Shown: positions 1-7,392, numbered from the stretch's first letter. The stretch: 10,190 nucleotides of DNA from Flavobacterium psychrophilum (GCA_020720185.1 DYPB01000075.1:1-10190), one strand, 5' to 3'. Notes: generated from the letters alone by a model not told the origin. Numbers and translations: made by a program.

Positions 1-1347
1 TTAACCTTTTTTCTTCTTTTTATCTCTTGTTTTTAAAATATTTCTATTTACCGAACTTGATATTTTTTTCTTTGTTTTCGATGGTCCACCAAGGTTTACT
101 TTTTTATTCTTTTTAGATTTTTCATGAAACGCTCCATCGCCATCTAATTTTACTTTTTTTAGCAAAAACTTCACTACTTGCTTCTCTTTTTCAGGACCAA
201 TTAAAATATTAGAAACTGCAACTTCTTTTGGTTTTTCAAGAATTTCAATTTCTTTTTCCATTAAAATTTCAATGGCAATTTTCATCTCTTCCTCTCGTGT
301 AGTTATAAAACTTATTGCAATTCCAGTAGCATCAGCTCTTCCTGTTCGACCGATTCGGTGCATATATTGTTCGGGCAATTCAGGCATTTCAAAATTAATA
401 ACATGAGTAATGTTTGATATATCCAAACCCCTTGCCATAATATCGGTGGTAATTAATCCACGCAAATTTCCTTCCTGAAAACTTGCCATTGTGTTTAATC
501 TATAATTTTGTGATTTATTAGAATGAATTACTCCAAATTGTTCTGAAAAATCTTCGTCAATCTTATCAAAAAGCATATCGGCAATTTTTTTATTATTCAC
601 AAAAATCAAAACCCTACTCATTTCATTATCAGTGGATAATAAATGTTTAAGCAAATTTATTTTTGTATTAAAATTTGAAATAGGATAACATAATTGTTCA
701 ATTTGTTCCAACGGCGTTCCTGATGCAGCAAGTGTTACTTCTTCTGGAAAATCAAAATAATCATTCAAAAGGGCATCGACATCATCTGTCATTGTTGCCG
801 AAAATAGTATGTTTTGTCGTTTTCTCTTCAACATAGCAAAAATCGAAGTTAATTGAACCCGAAAACCTAAATTCAGCATTTCATCAAATTCATCTATAAC
901 AAGTTTTTGAGTTTCGTCAAATTGCAAATAACCGTCAAGTGCCAAATCCATTACCCTTCCTGGTGTTCCTACCAAAACATCAATTCCTTCAAAAACTGCT
1001 TTTTTTTGTGTATTGATATTTACGCCTCCATAAATTCCAAGTGTACGAACAGACATATATTTGGTCAATTTTTCAACTTCATCGACAACCTGCACTACAA
1101 GTTCACGAGTGGGAACAAGTATTACAATTTTTGGTGTTTGGGTGGGTGTAAAATTATATAATTTGAGTAATGGCAATAGATAAGCAAGTGTCTTTCCTGT
1201 TCCTGTTTGTGCAATTCCTATCATATCTCGACCAGACATAATCACAGAAAATGATTTTTCCTGTATTGGAGTTGGAGTTGTAAAACCCAATTCATTTATG
1301 GCCTTCTGTACTGATTTTGGTAAATTAAACTGCTCAAAATTACTCAT
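1..1347 (-). CDS. DEAD-box family ATP-dependent RNA helicase (DEFD variant)
   Basis: This is a 448-residue superfamily 2 RNA helicase. It should use ATP to unwind short RNA duplexes in the cytoplasm, as in ribosome assembly, RNA decay or cold adaptation. Visible motifs, in order: Q motif (GFTTPTPIQ, 21-29), motif I AQTGTGKT (46-53), Ia PTREL (79-83), Ib TPGR (128-131), II DEFD (152-155), III SAT (183-185), IV VLIFVN (246-251), V around TTDIMARGLDI (300-310) and VI HRIGRTGR (330-337). A lysine-rich tail (about 405-448) is typical of RNA-binding extensions. Motif II has Phe where the family has Ala; the acidic residues that bind Mg-ATP are kept. The start is the ATG at 1345-1347, giving MSNFEQF. 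A longer frame from a TTG at 1383 would run through the likely promoter and adds residues with no family resemblance. The stop codon is the first three bases of the window, so the gene is complete. The exact subfamily (RhlE, CsdA and so on) is not assignable by eye. Confidence 0.95.
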   Translation of the reverse strand: MSNFEQFNLPKSVQKAINELGFTTPTPIQEKSFSVIMSGRDMIGIAQTGTGKTLAYLLPLLKLYNFTPTQTPKIVILVPTRELVVQVVDEVEKLTKYMSVRTLGIYGGVNINTQKKAVFEGIDVLVGTPGRVMDLALDGYLQFDETQKLVIDEFDEMLNLGFRVQLTSIFAMLKRKRQNILFSATMTDDVDALLNDYFDFPEEVTLAASGTPLEQIEQLCYPISNFNTKINLLKHLLSTDNEMSRVLIFVNNKKIADMLFDKIDEDFSEQFGVIHSNKSQNYRLNTMASFQEGNLRGLITTDIMARGLDISNITHVINFEMPELPEQYMHRIGRTGRADATGIAISFITTREEEMKIAIEILMEKEIEILEKPKEVAVSNILIGPEKEKQVVKFLLKKVKLDGDGAFHEKSKKNKKVNLGGPSKTKKKISSSVNRNILKTRDKKKKKG

Positions 1348-1364
1348 AGTATTATATTTTATGG

Positions 1365-1372
1365 CAAAGATA
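1365..1372 (-). promoter_or_regulatory. Candidate -7 box for the helicase gene
   Basis: On the minus strand the sequence reads TATCTTTG, an exact match to the Bacteroidota -7 consensus TAnnTTTG. It lies 17 bases before the helicase ATG, which implies a short leader of roughly 10-13 nt. The upstream TTG expected about 19 nt away is not clear; GTTTT occupies the place. The match also supports ATG 1347 over the longer TTG start. Confidence 0.5.
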
Positions 1373-1398
1373 GTCAATTTCAAATTAGTAAAACTACA

Positions 1399-1428
1399 TT
1401 GTAAATGCTCATTATTTTTCTATTTTTG
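1399..1428 (+). promoter_or_regulatory. Bacteroidota-type promoter of the tatD-tcdA pair
   Basis: TTG at 1399-1401, exactly 19 bases, then TATTTTTG at 1421-1428. Both boxes and the spacing match the Bacteroidota primary-sigma consensus (TTG, N19, TAnnTTTG). The ATG of the downstream gene begins only four bases after the -7 box, so the expected transcription start falls on or next to the start codon. It shares the 85-bp divergent intergenic region with the helicase promoter. Confidence 0.65.
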
Positions 1429-1432
1429 CAAA

Positions 1433-2092
1433 ATGCAATTCATCAATCTTCATACTCATAAATTCACAAAAAATCCAGCAATTTTAGAAATTGTAAATCA
1501 ATATCCGAATGAATTTGATGTTACAATTCCGCAATTTTCTATCGGAATTCATCCTTGGTATATTATTGAAAATCAGATTGAAAACTACTTGAATTTTATA
1601 GAGATAACATTACAAAATCCAAATTGTTTGGCACTTGGCGAGTGTGGATTAGATAAACGCATCGAAATTTCGATGGAAATTCAAACCCAAGTTTTTGAAA
1701 AACAATTATTGTTAACAAATAAATATCAGAAACCTGTAATTATTCATTGTGTGGCTGCTTTTTCAGAAATAATTTTGATAAAAAAGAAACTAAATATTAA
1801 TGTTCCGATGATAATTCACGGGTTTTCAAAAAATTGGCAAACCGCAAAACAACTTATTGAAAATGGTTTTTACATTTCTTTTGGCAAATATTTATTGCTG
1901 AATGAAAATTTAAAATCAGTTTTTGTACAAATTCCAAACGACAGAATATTTTTGGAAACAGATACAATTAATGAAACAATACACGATGTTTATAAAAAAG
2001 CATCGGAATATAAAAACATAGAAATGAAAGAGTTACAAGAAATTGTTGCTCAAAATTTTAAATCAGTTTTTAAAATTAATAACGAATATTGA
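1433..2092 (+). CDS. TatD-family metal-dependent hydrolase (putative DNase)
   Basis: A 219-residue amidohydrolase-superfamily protein of the TatD type. Family members are divalent-metal-dependent hydrolases, several with 3'-5' exonuclease or DNase activity. The expected metal ligands are present: HTH at 7-9, Glu70 in LGECGLD, His105 in VIIHC, His129 in MIIHG and Asp177 in LETD. A GIHPW block at 38-42 is also typical. It is shorter than the usual ~260 residues, mainly through shorter connecting loops. The ATG at 1433 puts the HTH motif near the N-terminus as the family requires; the frame is open 45 codons further upstream, but that part overlaps the helicase start and promoter. It is followed after one base by tcdA, so the two are very likely co-transcribed. 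Substrate is not inferable from sequence alone. Confidence 0.9.
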   Translation: MQFINLHTHKFTKNPAILEIVNQYPNEFDVTIPQFSIGIHPWYIIENQIENYLNFIEITLQNPNCLALGECGLDKRIEISMEIQTQVFEKQLLLTNKYQKPVIIHCVAAFSEIILIKKKLNINVPMIIHGFSKNWQTAKQLIENGFYISFGKYLLLNENLKSVFVQIPNDRIFLETDTINETIHDVYKKASEYKNIEMKELQEIVAQNFKSVFKINNEY

Positions 2093-2093
2093 A

Positions 2094-2822
2094 ATGAAAA
2101 AATGGCAAGAACGAGCAGAACTTTTATTTAAAAAAGATGGCTTGGAAAGATTACAAAATGCAAATGTTTTGGTTGTTGGATTAGGCGGTGTTGGATCATT
2201 TGCTGCCGAATTTTTAGCTCGTGCGGGTGTTGGAAAATTAACAATTATTGATGGAGATGTTGTTGATATTACAAATATTAACAGACAGTTACCTGCATTA
2301 CATTCGACTATTGGAGAACCAAAAGTAAAAATTGTAGGCAATCGATTGATGGATATAAATCCAAATTTAGATTTGACTCAAATTCAAGAATTTTTATCGC
2401 CAGAGAGAGCTTTTGAAATTGTTTCCCCAAATTTTGATTATATTGTTGATTGTATTGATAGTGTTACACCAAAATTAAATTTAATTTTTGCAGCAAAACG
2501 AAAACGAGTAAAAATTATATCAAGTATGGGAGCGGGTGGCAAAATGGAAGCCTCAAAAGTGAAAGTAGCTTGTATTTCGAACGCTGTAAATTGTTTGTTA
2601 GCAAAAGCAATAAGAAAACGATTGAGAATGGAAAAAATTGATAAACTAAAAGTTGTTTTTTCATCAGAAATTCAAGATGAAAGTAGTTTAAAACTAACTG
2701 ACGGTGATAATTATAAGAAATCATTTTACGGCACAAACAGTTATATGCCAGGACTATTTGGACTTTTTGCTGCCGAAACGGTTATTAGATATTTAATCAC
2801 AGATAAAAAAAAGAACAATTAA
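2094..2822 (+). CDS. tcdA: tRNA threonylcarbamoyladenosine dehydratase
   Basis: A 242-residue E1-like (ThiF/MoeB fold) enzyme. In the known family (TcdA, formerly CsdL/YgdL) it uses ATP to cyclise the t6A modification at tRNA position 37 to ct6A. Seen here: the nucleotide-binding glycine loop GLGGVGS (29-35), the TNINRQ segment (60-65), the Asp-rich VDCIDS stretch (118-123), SMGAGGK (144-150) and a C-terminal [16 protein letters not shown] block (213-228) matching the family's closing helix. There is no ubiquitin-like partner gene nearby, which argues against ThiF or MoeB. The ATG at 2094 begins one base after the tatD stop, so translation is probably coupled. Seventeen more in-frame codons upstream lie inside tatD and do not resemble the family. 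Its final codons form one arm of the terminator shared with panB. Confidence 0.9.
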   Translation: MKKWQERAELLFKKDGLERLQNANVLVVGLGGVGSFAAEFLARAGVGKLTIIDGDVVDITNINRQLPALHSTIGEPKVKIVGNRLMDINPNLDLTQIQEFLSPERAFEIVSPNFDYIVDCIDSVTPKLNLIFAAKRKRVKIISSMGAGGKMEASKVKVACISNAVNCLLAKAIRKRLRMEKIDKLKVVFSSEIQDESSLKLTDGDNYKKSFYGTNSYMPGLFGLFAAETVIRYLITDKKKNN

Positions 2823-2833
2823 TATTGTTCTTT
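2804..2833. terminator. Shared bidirectional terminator between tcdA and panB
   Basis: A perfect 10-bp inverted repeat (AAAGAACAAT at 2810-2819, ATTGTTCTTT at 2824-2833) with a 4-base loop. Read on the minus strand the stem runs into eight T residues (complement of A2805-2812), a good U-tract for panB. Read on the plus strand the stem ends in TTCTTT, a weaker tail for tcdA. Both stop codons lie at the tip. The stem has only two G-C pairs, so its strength is uncertain. Confidence 0.6.
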
Positions 2834-3637
2834 CTCGTTTGGAAAATCAATGCTTTTTACATCGGTTACATATTTGCCAATTGCCGATGTCATATCATCG
2901 TATAAATTCATATAACGGCGTAAAAACCTTGGGCTAAATTCGTTATTCATACCCAGCATATCGTGTATTACAAGCACTTGACCATCAACACCGCCACCAG
3001 CACCAATACCTATTACTGGAATTGAAATACTTTGTGCTACTTTTGTTGCTAAATTAGCGGGTATTTTTTCTAAAACTAATGCAAAACAGCCTAATTGTTC
3101 TAATAATTTTGCGTCTTTTAATAATTTTTCTGCCTCAAGTTCTTCTTTAGCTCTAACGGTGTAACTGCCAAATTTATAAATAGATTGAGGGGTTAATCCT
3201 AAATGACCCATAACAGGAATACCAGCATTTAATATTTTTTTAATACTTTCTTTAATTTCGCTACCGCCTTCCATTTTAACGGCATGACCACCACTTTCTT
3301 TCATAATTCGGATTGATGAACGAAGGGCTTCTTTTGAATCGGATTGATAGGTACCAAATGGCAAATCAACTACTACTAATGCTCTCTCACAAGCTCGAAC
3401 TACTCCTGATGCGTGATAAATCATTTGATCGAGTGTAATTGGTAAAGTTGTTTCGTGTCCTGCCATAACATTTGAAGCAGAATCGCCTACTAAAATAATA
3501 TCAACTCCAGACGAATCAACAATTTTTGCCATCGTAAAATCATAAGCAGTAAGCATAGAAATTTTCTCGCCATTGGCTTTCATTTCTATTAATGATTTGG
3601 TGGTTATGCGTTTGTAATCTTTTTTTGCAACTGACAT
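2819..3637 (-). CDS. panB: 3-methyl-2-oxobutanoate hydroxymethyltransferase
   Basis: A 272-residue TIM-barrel enzyme of pantothenate (coenzyme A) synthesis. It transfers a hydroxymethyl group from 5,10-methylenetetrahydrofolate to 2-oxoisovalerate to make ketopantoate. Conserved blocks are all present: MLTAYDF (28-33 region), VGDS with metal-binding Asp52, DLPFG with Asp91, KMEGG with Lys121, GHLGLTPQS (144-152), the catalytic Glu190 in VLEKIP, GIGAG (210-214) and DGQVLV (218-223). Length agrees with the family (about 265 residues). No panC or panD is adjacent. The ATG at 3635-3637 lies downstream of a good promoter candidate. The gene ends tail to tail with tcdA, overlapping it by four bases. 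Confidence 0.96.
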   Translation of the reverse strand: MSVAKKDYKRITTKSLIEMKANGEKISMLTAYDFTMAKIVDSSGVDIILVGDSASNVMAGHETTLPITLDQMIYHASGVVRACERALVVVDLPFGTYQSDSKEALRSSIRIMKESGGHAVKMEGGSEIKESIKKILNAGIPVMGHLGLTPQSIYKFGSYTVRAKEELEAEKLLKDAKLLEQLGCFALVLEKIPANLATKVAQSISIPVIGIGAGGGVDGQVLVIHDMLGMNNEFSPRFLRRYMNLYDDMTSAIGKYVTDVKSIDFPNEKEQY

Positions 3638-3657
3638 TTGATTTTATATTTAGGTTG

Positions 3658-3687
3658 TAAAATTACTTTTTTTTATTAAAATAACAA
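3658..3687 (-). promoter_or_regulatory. Candidate promoter of panB
   Basis: On the minus strand TTG (complement of 3685-3687) is followed after exactly 19 bases by TAATTTTA (complement of 3658-3665). The upstream box and spacing fit the Bacteroidota pattern; the -7 box differs from TAnnTTTG only in its last base. The implied leader before the panB ATG is roughly 14 nt. This suggests panB can be transcribed separately from the serine lyase gene. Confidence 0.45.
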
Positions 3688-3711
3688 GAAAATAACGAAA
3701 TTCGAGAACAG

Positions 3712-3735
3712 GGCAGATTCAACTAACAATCTGCC
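3712..3735 (-). terminator. Hairpin at the end of the serine lyase gene
   Basis: GGCAGATT (3712-3719) and AATCTGCC (3728-3735) form a perfect 8-bp stem with an 8-base loop, and the TAG stop codon of the serine lyase lies in the loop. On the minus strand it is followed by CTGTTCTCGAATTTCG, which has no continuous T run. It may be a weak terminator or an mRNA 3'-end stabiliser rather than a standard intrinsic terminator. Confidence 0.4.
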
Positions 3736-5150
3736 ATATTAACCGCAATTGCCAGTCCACCTTCTGATGTTTCTTTATATTTTGAGTTCATATCATTGGC
3801 GGTTTTCCACATAGTTTCAATAACTTTATCTAACGGAACTTTGGCATTTTTTGCATCGGTTTCTAATGCTAATTCTGCGGCATGAATCGCTTTCATTGCT
3901 CCCATGGTGTTCCGTTCTATACACGGAATTTGAACCAAACCACCTATGGGGTCGCAGGTTAATCCTAAATGATGTTCCATAGCAATCTCGGCCGCCATCA
4001 ATACCTGTTCTGGGCTACCACCCATTACCTCGCATAATGCAGCAGCTGCCATAGCACTCGATACGCCAATCTCTGCCTGACAACCACCCATTGCTGCCGA
4101 AATTGTCGAGCCTTTTTTGAAAATGCTACCAATTTCGCCCGCAACCATCAAAAATTGTTTAATCTCCGATCCTCCTGCCTGATGATTTTCTATTGTTAAA
4201 TAATACATCAAAACCGCAGGGATAACACCTGCGGAACCATTGGTAGGGGCAGTAACCACACGCCCTAATGAGGCATTAACCTCATTTACGGCTAATGCAA
4301 AACAGGATACCCATTTTAATATCTGTCTGAATTTTACCTCCGTTTTTCTAATCTCTAACAACCATTCGTTTGGAGTGCTATAATTTGAAAGTCCAATAAG
4401 ATTTTGGTGCATATCAAACGCTCGTCGGCGAACATTTAATCTGCCTGGTAAAATCCCTTCGGTATGACAGCCAATATACATACACTCGAGCATTGTTGTC
4501 CAAATTCGCATCAACTCTTGGTCAATTTCGGATTCGGTTCGCATTGATTTTTCGTTTTCTAAAACAATTTCTGAAACCGATTTTTGATGTTTAATGGTAT
4601 AGTTCAGTAATTCTTCCGCATTCTGAATAGGGTAGGGGAAATGCCTTTTTATCTCGGCTTTTTTGGTGGCATTTATTCGCTCTTCTTTAACTACAAATCC
4701 GCCACCGATGGAATAATAGGTCGAAGAATATTCGGTAGTATCCAATAAACTTGCTGTAAATTTTAATCCGTTGGAATGAAATGGGAGGAAGTTTTTATTA
4801 AAAACAATGTCGTTCTCTGAAAAAAAGGGCATCATAATTTGATTGCCAAATTTAATAATCTTCTCTACCTTAATAGTATTAATTATCAAATCAATACTGT
4901 CAACAGCAATAGTTTCAGGGTCTTGACCAGAAAGTCCAAGCATAATTGCCAAATCAGTAGCGTGTCCTTTGCCCGTTAAGGATAATGAACCATATAAATT
5001 TACTTTAATAGTTTTTATAAATTCAAATTTGTTATTGGATTTTAATTCCCCAATAAACCTTTCGGCAGCACGCCAAGGTCCAAGCGTATGCGAGCTAGAC
5101 GGACCTACACCAATTTTTAGCATATCAAAAACCGAGATACATTCTTCCAT
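3723..5150 (-). CDS. sdaA: L-serine ammonia-lyase (iron-sulfur, single chain)
   Basis: A 475-residue enzyme converting L-serine to pyruvate and ammonia with a 4Fe-4S cluster, not PLP. The N-terminal half is the serine dehydratase beta domain with the SVFDMLKIGVGPSSSHT block (6-22). The C-terminal half is the alpha, catalytic domain with VTAPTNGSAGVIPA (299-312). The three cluster cysteines are visible: Cys357 (GGCQ), Cys399 (LTCDP) and Cys410 (IPCIERN). The chain ends in cysteine (NMADC, Cys475). In the Legionella type II enzyme the C-terminal cysteine enters the active site and occupies the fourth iron position, so this protein probably uses the same autoinhibitory tail. The single-chain form excludes the split alpha/beta (sdaAA/sdaAB) arrangement. 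The ATG at 5148-5150 gives the usual MEECISVFD start. No convincing -7 box was found upstream. Confidence 0.95.
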   Translation of the reverse strand: MEECISVFDMLKIGVGPSSSHTLGPWRAAERFIGELKSNNKFEFIKTIKVNLYGSLSLTGKGHATDLAIMLGLSGQDPETIAVDSIDLIINTIKVEKIIKFGNQIMMPFFSENDIVFNKNFLPFHSNGLKFTASLLDTTEYSSTYYSIGGGFVVKEERINATKKAEIKRHFPYPIQNAEELLNYTIKHQKSVSEIVLENEKSMRTESEIDQELMRIWTTMLECMYIGCHTEGILPGRLNVRRRAFDMHQNLIGLSNYSTPNEWLLEIRKTEVKFRQILKWVSCFALAVNEVNASLGRVVTAPTNGSAGVIPAVLMYYLTIENHQAGGSEIKQFLMVAGEIGSIFKKGSTISAAMGGCQAEIGVSSAMAAAALCEVMGGSPEQVLMAAEIAMEHHLGLTCDPIGGLVQIPCIERNTMGAMKAIHAAELALETDAKNAKVPLDKVIETMWKTANDMNSKYKETSEGGLAIAVNMADC

Positions 5151-5360
5151 TTTATATCTATTTTGTACTGTAAATGTAATATTTAAGGTGGGTTCTATAA
5201 ATTAGTTTTTTGTAAATTTATTTTTCGCACTATTTTATAGACATAAAAGGCATGTTCTTTTTTTTGATTATTTATTTCTTCTATTAATAGGAATCCAAAC
5301 TATTGTTTTCTTTTAAAAGTTTTTTGTTGTTCTTTTTTTAGTATCACTTTTTTTTGGTAA
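5151..5360. other. Gene-free AT-rich gap
   Basis: About 210 bp between the outer-membrane protein gene and the serine lyase gene. It is T-rich on the plus strand, with several T runs of 6-9 bases. I see no open frame with family resemblance, no RNA gene and no strong hairpin. It should contain the serine lyase promoter and the end of the kdsA-side transcript. The closest thing to a -7 box is TACATTTA about 25 bases before the lyase ATG, without a matching TTG. Confidence 0.5.
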
Positions 5361-6197
5361 TTATAATTTAAAAATACCTCCAAATGCAATCACCTTTTCT
5401 ATAAAAATAAAATTTTGTGAGGCTCTGTCAGCGGTATCGTGAGTAGTTCTAATATTAGGCATATTAATATAACCAGTTTTCAATTCGGTTTGAATAAAGA
5501 AGTATTTATAAAATGTAAAATTTAATCCTGCTTTTGCCGAAAACCCATAACCTGCAACATTAAAATTATCGTGTCTTTCTCTTTCAAAAAGCATCGTATT
5601 GGTTTTTGGATATAATAGTCCAGCACCAATTCCTTCTGTAATATTTAATTGAAATTTGTCAGTATTTGGCAAACCCAACCATTTTGACAAATCATCAACT
5701 CGAGCAATTTCTGCATTTACATAATTTAAACCGTCAGTATGCTCAAAAGTTAAAAACTTACTGTCTGATAAATTGACCATTCCATTATTTACTTGTACTC
5801 CATCGTAAACCGATGGATATTTCCCAGAAATAGCAACGCTTTGATCCTGAACCATTACATATTTCATATGATCTACCCCAATTGATACATTATAATGATC
5901 ATTTAGGTAGTATCCAATTCTGAAATTCGTTTGCGGAATAGTCATTCTACCTGGGTTTATATAATCAATATGCCATCCTTTGGGTTTATCTACCGCCTCA
6001 ACATTGTGAAGGGTAAAGTCATAACCGTTACCCCAAAATCTAATATCGGACTTCGTATAACCATCACGATTACCACCCCAATAAAAAAAAACTTTTCCTT
6101 TACTGTGTGCCGTATATTTGTTTGATGTTGTTTTTGCATCTTGTGCAAAAATCATTAAATTACTAAATAGTAAAATTATTACAATTATCTTTTTCAT
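5361..6197 (-). CDS. Outer-membrane beta-barrel protein of unknown function
   Basis: A 278-residue exported protein. A Sec signal peptide is clear: MKK, a hydrophobic stretch IIVIILLFSNLMIF, and a likely signal peptidase I cut after AQ (residue 19). The mature chain is rich in alternating aromatic and hydrophobic residues with Gly-Tyr and Asn turns (for example FRIGYYLNDHYNVSIGVDH, 92-110), as expected of transmembrane beta strands. The final segment FIFIEKVIAFGGIFKL resembles a last barrel strand, although it ends in Leu rather than the common Phe or Tyr. The segment around GWHIDYINPGRMTIPQTNF (74-92) resembles conserved text I recall from uncharacterised Bacteroidota proteins; this is memory, not a search. 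No enzymatic motif is visible. It starts 28 bp after kdsA, probably on the same transcript, so a role in the LPS-containing outer membrane is plausible but inferred only from position. Confidence 0.85.
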   Translation of the reverse strand: MKKIIVIILLFSNLMIFAQDAKTTSNKYTAHSKGKVFFYWGGNRDGYTKSDIRFWGNGYDFTLHNVEAVDKPKGWHIDYINPGRMTIPQTNFRIGYYLNDHYNVSIGVDHMKYVMVQDQSVAISGKYPSVYDGVQVNNGMVNLSDSKFLTFEHTDGLNYVNAEIARVDDLSKWLGLPNTDKFQLNITEGIGAGLLYPKTNTMLFERERHDNFNVAGYGFSAKAGLNFTFYKYFFIQTELKTGYINMPNIRTTHDTADRASQNFIFIEKVIAFGGIFKL

Positions 6198-6198
6198 T

Positions 6199-6222
6199 TT
6201 TTGTTTATTATTTTGTTTATTA
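6199..6222. repeat. Tandem 12-bp duplication between kdsA and the barrel gene
   Basis: TTTTGTTTATTA occurs twice in perfect tandem (6199-6210 and 6211-6222). On the coding strand it is an A-rich stretch ending one base before the ATG of the barrel protein, so it fills nearly all of the 28-bp gap and makes up its translation-initiation region. Confidence 0.85.
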
Positions 6223-6225
6223 TTT

Positions 6226-7044
6226 TTAAAATTGATTTATTGTTTTCCGAATAGCTACTAATTTTGTCATTAACCCTTCAAATAAATCCAAATGCAACAT
6301 ATTTGCACCATCCGATTTGGCATTGGCAGGGTCAAAATGGGTTTCTATAAAAATTCCATCAACACCAACTGCAATTCCTGCTTTTGCAACGGTTTCAATC
6401 ATATCTGGTCTACCTCCTGTAACCCCAACTACTTGATTAGGTTGTTGTAACGAATGAGTTATGTCTAAAACAGTGGTTCCATATTGTTGCATGGTTGGAA
6501 TTCCTCTAAAATCTACAATCATATCCTGATAACCAAACATCGTTCCTCTATCAGTAATCATAACATTTTGATTGTTGCAGTCTAATATTTTCTGAACGGC
6601 ATGTTTCATGCTCTCAGGACTCATAAATTGTCCTTTTTTCAAATTGATAACCTTTCCAGTATTTGCTGCAGCAACCAATAAATCGGTTTGCCGAACCAAG
6701 AAAGCAGGAATTTGCAAAACATCCACAAATGGTGCGGCCATTATTGCATCCTCATTGGTATGAATATCGGTAACTGTTGGAACATCAAATGTTTCAGATA
6801 CTTTTCTTAAAATTTTTAGTGCTTTTTCATCTCCTATTCCAGAAAAACTATCTATTCTGGATCGATTTGCTTTTTTGAACGATCCTTTAAAAATATAAGG
6901 AATCTGTAATTTATCAGTTATACTGGTTAATTTTTCGGCAATTCGCATTGCCATTTCTTCTCCCTCAATAGCACACGGACCAGCCAAGAGAAAGAAGTTT
7001 CCACTCTCGGTGTGTTTAATTTTGGGTATGTTGTTTATATTCAT
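6226..7044 (-). CDS. kdsA: 3-deoxy-8-phosphooctulonate (Kdo-8-P) synthase, metal-dependent type
   Basis: A 272-residue TIM-barrel enzyme condensing phosphoenolpyruvate with D-arabinose 5-phosphate to Kdo-8-phosphate, the precursor of the Kdo sugar of LPS. Visible blocks: AGPCAIEG (21-28), KGSFKKANRS (53-62), IPAFLVRQTDLL (112-123), NLKKGQFMSP (134-143) and GGRPDMIE (210-217). Cys24, His197, Glu234 and Asp245 match the metal ligands of the Aquifex enzyme (Cys11, His185, Glu222, Asp233) with nearly identical spacing. The metal-independent E. coli type has Asn in place of the cysteine. This is therefore the metal-dependent class. DAHP synthase is excluded by the ANRS and SDG motifs. It starts 14 bp after the small nucleotidyltransferase and has no obvious promoter of its own, so it may depend on a promoter further upstream. 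Confidence 0.96.
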   Translation of the reverse strand: MNINNIPKIKHTESGNFFLLAGPCAIEGEEMAMRIAEKLTSITDKLQIPYIFKGSFKKANRSRIDSFSGIGDEKALKILRKVSETFDVPTVTDIHTNEDAIMAAPFVDVLQIPAFLVRQTDLLVAAANTGKVINLKKGQFMSPESMKHAVQKILDCNNQNVMITDRGTMFGYQDMIVDFRGIPTMQQYGTTVLDITHSLQQPNQVVGVTGGRPDMIETVAKAGIAVGVDGIFIETHFDPANAKSDGANMLHLDLFEGLMTKLVAIRKTINQF

Positions 7045-7058
7045 TTGTTATTAGTTGT

Positions 7059-7367
7059 TTAAATATTTAAAACAATTCCTGTTTTTTGAATTTCATATGC
7101 GAAAGGATTGTTTGTTGTAAAATCTTTTTCATTTATTGGGTATGGTTCTATTCGTAAATCAATTTTCCGTCTTAATTTCATTAATAAGATTTGATTGGTA
7201 TAAAAATCATTTTCATTTTCAAATACAACAGCAATATCAATATCACTATCTTCATTTGGATTTCCATTTACATAAGAACCAAATAGATACGATTTTTTCA
7301 AACCCATTTCTTTTGGAATTTGTTTGATGTATTGTTCAGCGGTTTTTATAATTGTTTGATTAACCAT
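7059..7367 (-). CDS. MNT-type nucleotidyltransferase domain protein
   Basis: A 102-residue protein that is essentially one minimal nucleotidyltransferase domain of the polymerase-beta superfamily. The signature is clear: LFGSYVNGNPNEDSDIDIAVV (28-48) with Gly30-Ser31 and the metal-binding Asp42 and Asp44. The third acidic residue is probably Asp70 in KIDLRIEP. Family members of this size are often MntA-type antitoxins that inactivate a HEPN toxin by adding AMP to it. No HEPN gene, which should show an Rx4-6H motif, lies next to it or anywhere in the window, so its partner is missing, distant or of another kind. It starts 25 bp after the methyltransferase stop and ends 14 bp before kdsA. The catalytic residues look intact, so activity is plausible; the target is unknown. 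Confidence 0.88.
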   Translation of the reverse strand: MVNQTIIKTAEQYIKQIPKEMGLKKSYLFGSYVNGNPNEDSDIDIAVVFENENDFYTNQILLMKLRRKIDLRIEPYPINEKDFTTNNPFAYEIQKTGIVLNI

Positions 7368-7392
7368 AATTGCCTGTTTTTAATTTTTAAAT

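Noticed and set aside
907..1161. Plus-strand open frame of 84 codons
   Set aside because: It lies wholly inside the helicase gene on the opposite strand and has a low-complexity, cysteine- and phenylalanine-rich translation with no family resemblance.
1348..1383. Extended helicase start at TTG 1383
   Set aside because: The extra 12 residues are atypical and the region contains the likely -7 box for the gene.
2063..2341. Minus-strand open frame opposite tatD and tcdA
   Set aside because: It is antisense to conserved TcdA codons including the GLGGVGS loop, and its translation resembles no known family.
2515..2736. Minus-strand open frame opposite the tcdA 3' half
   Set aside because: It is a shadow of the conserved tcdA coding region with no recognisable domain.
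4969..5205. Plus-strand open frame opposite the serine lyase start
   Set aside because: It is antisense to the conserved GPSSSHT block and shows no family features.
7059..7367. Complete MntA-HEPN toxin-antitoxin pair
   Set aside because: Only the nucleotidyltransferase is present. No neighbouring frame shows a HEPN Rx4-6H motif.
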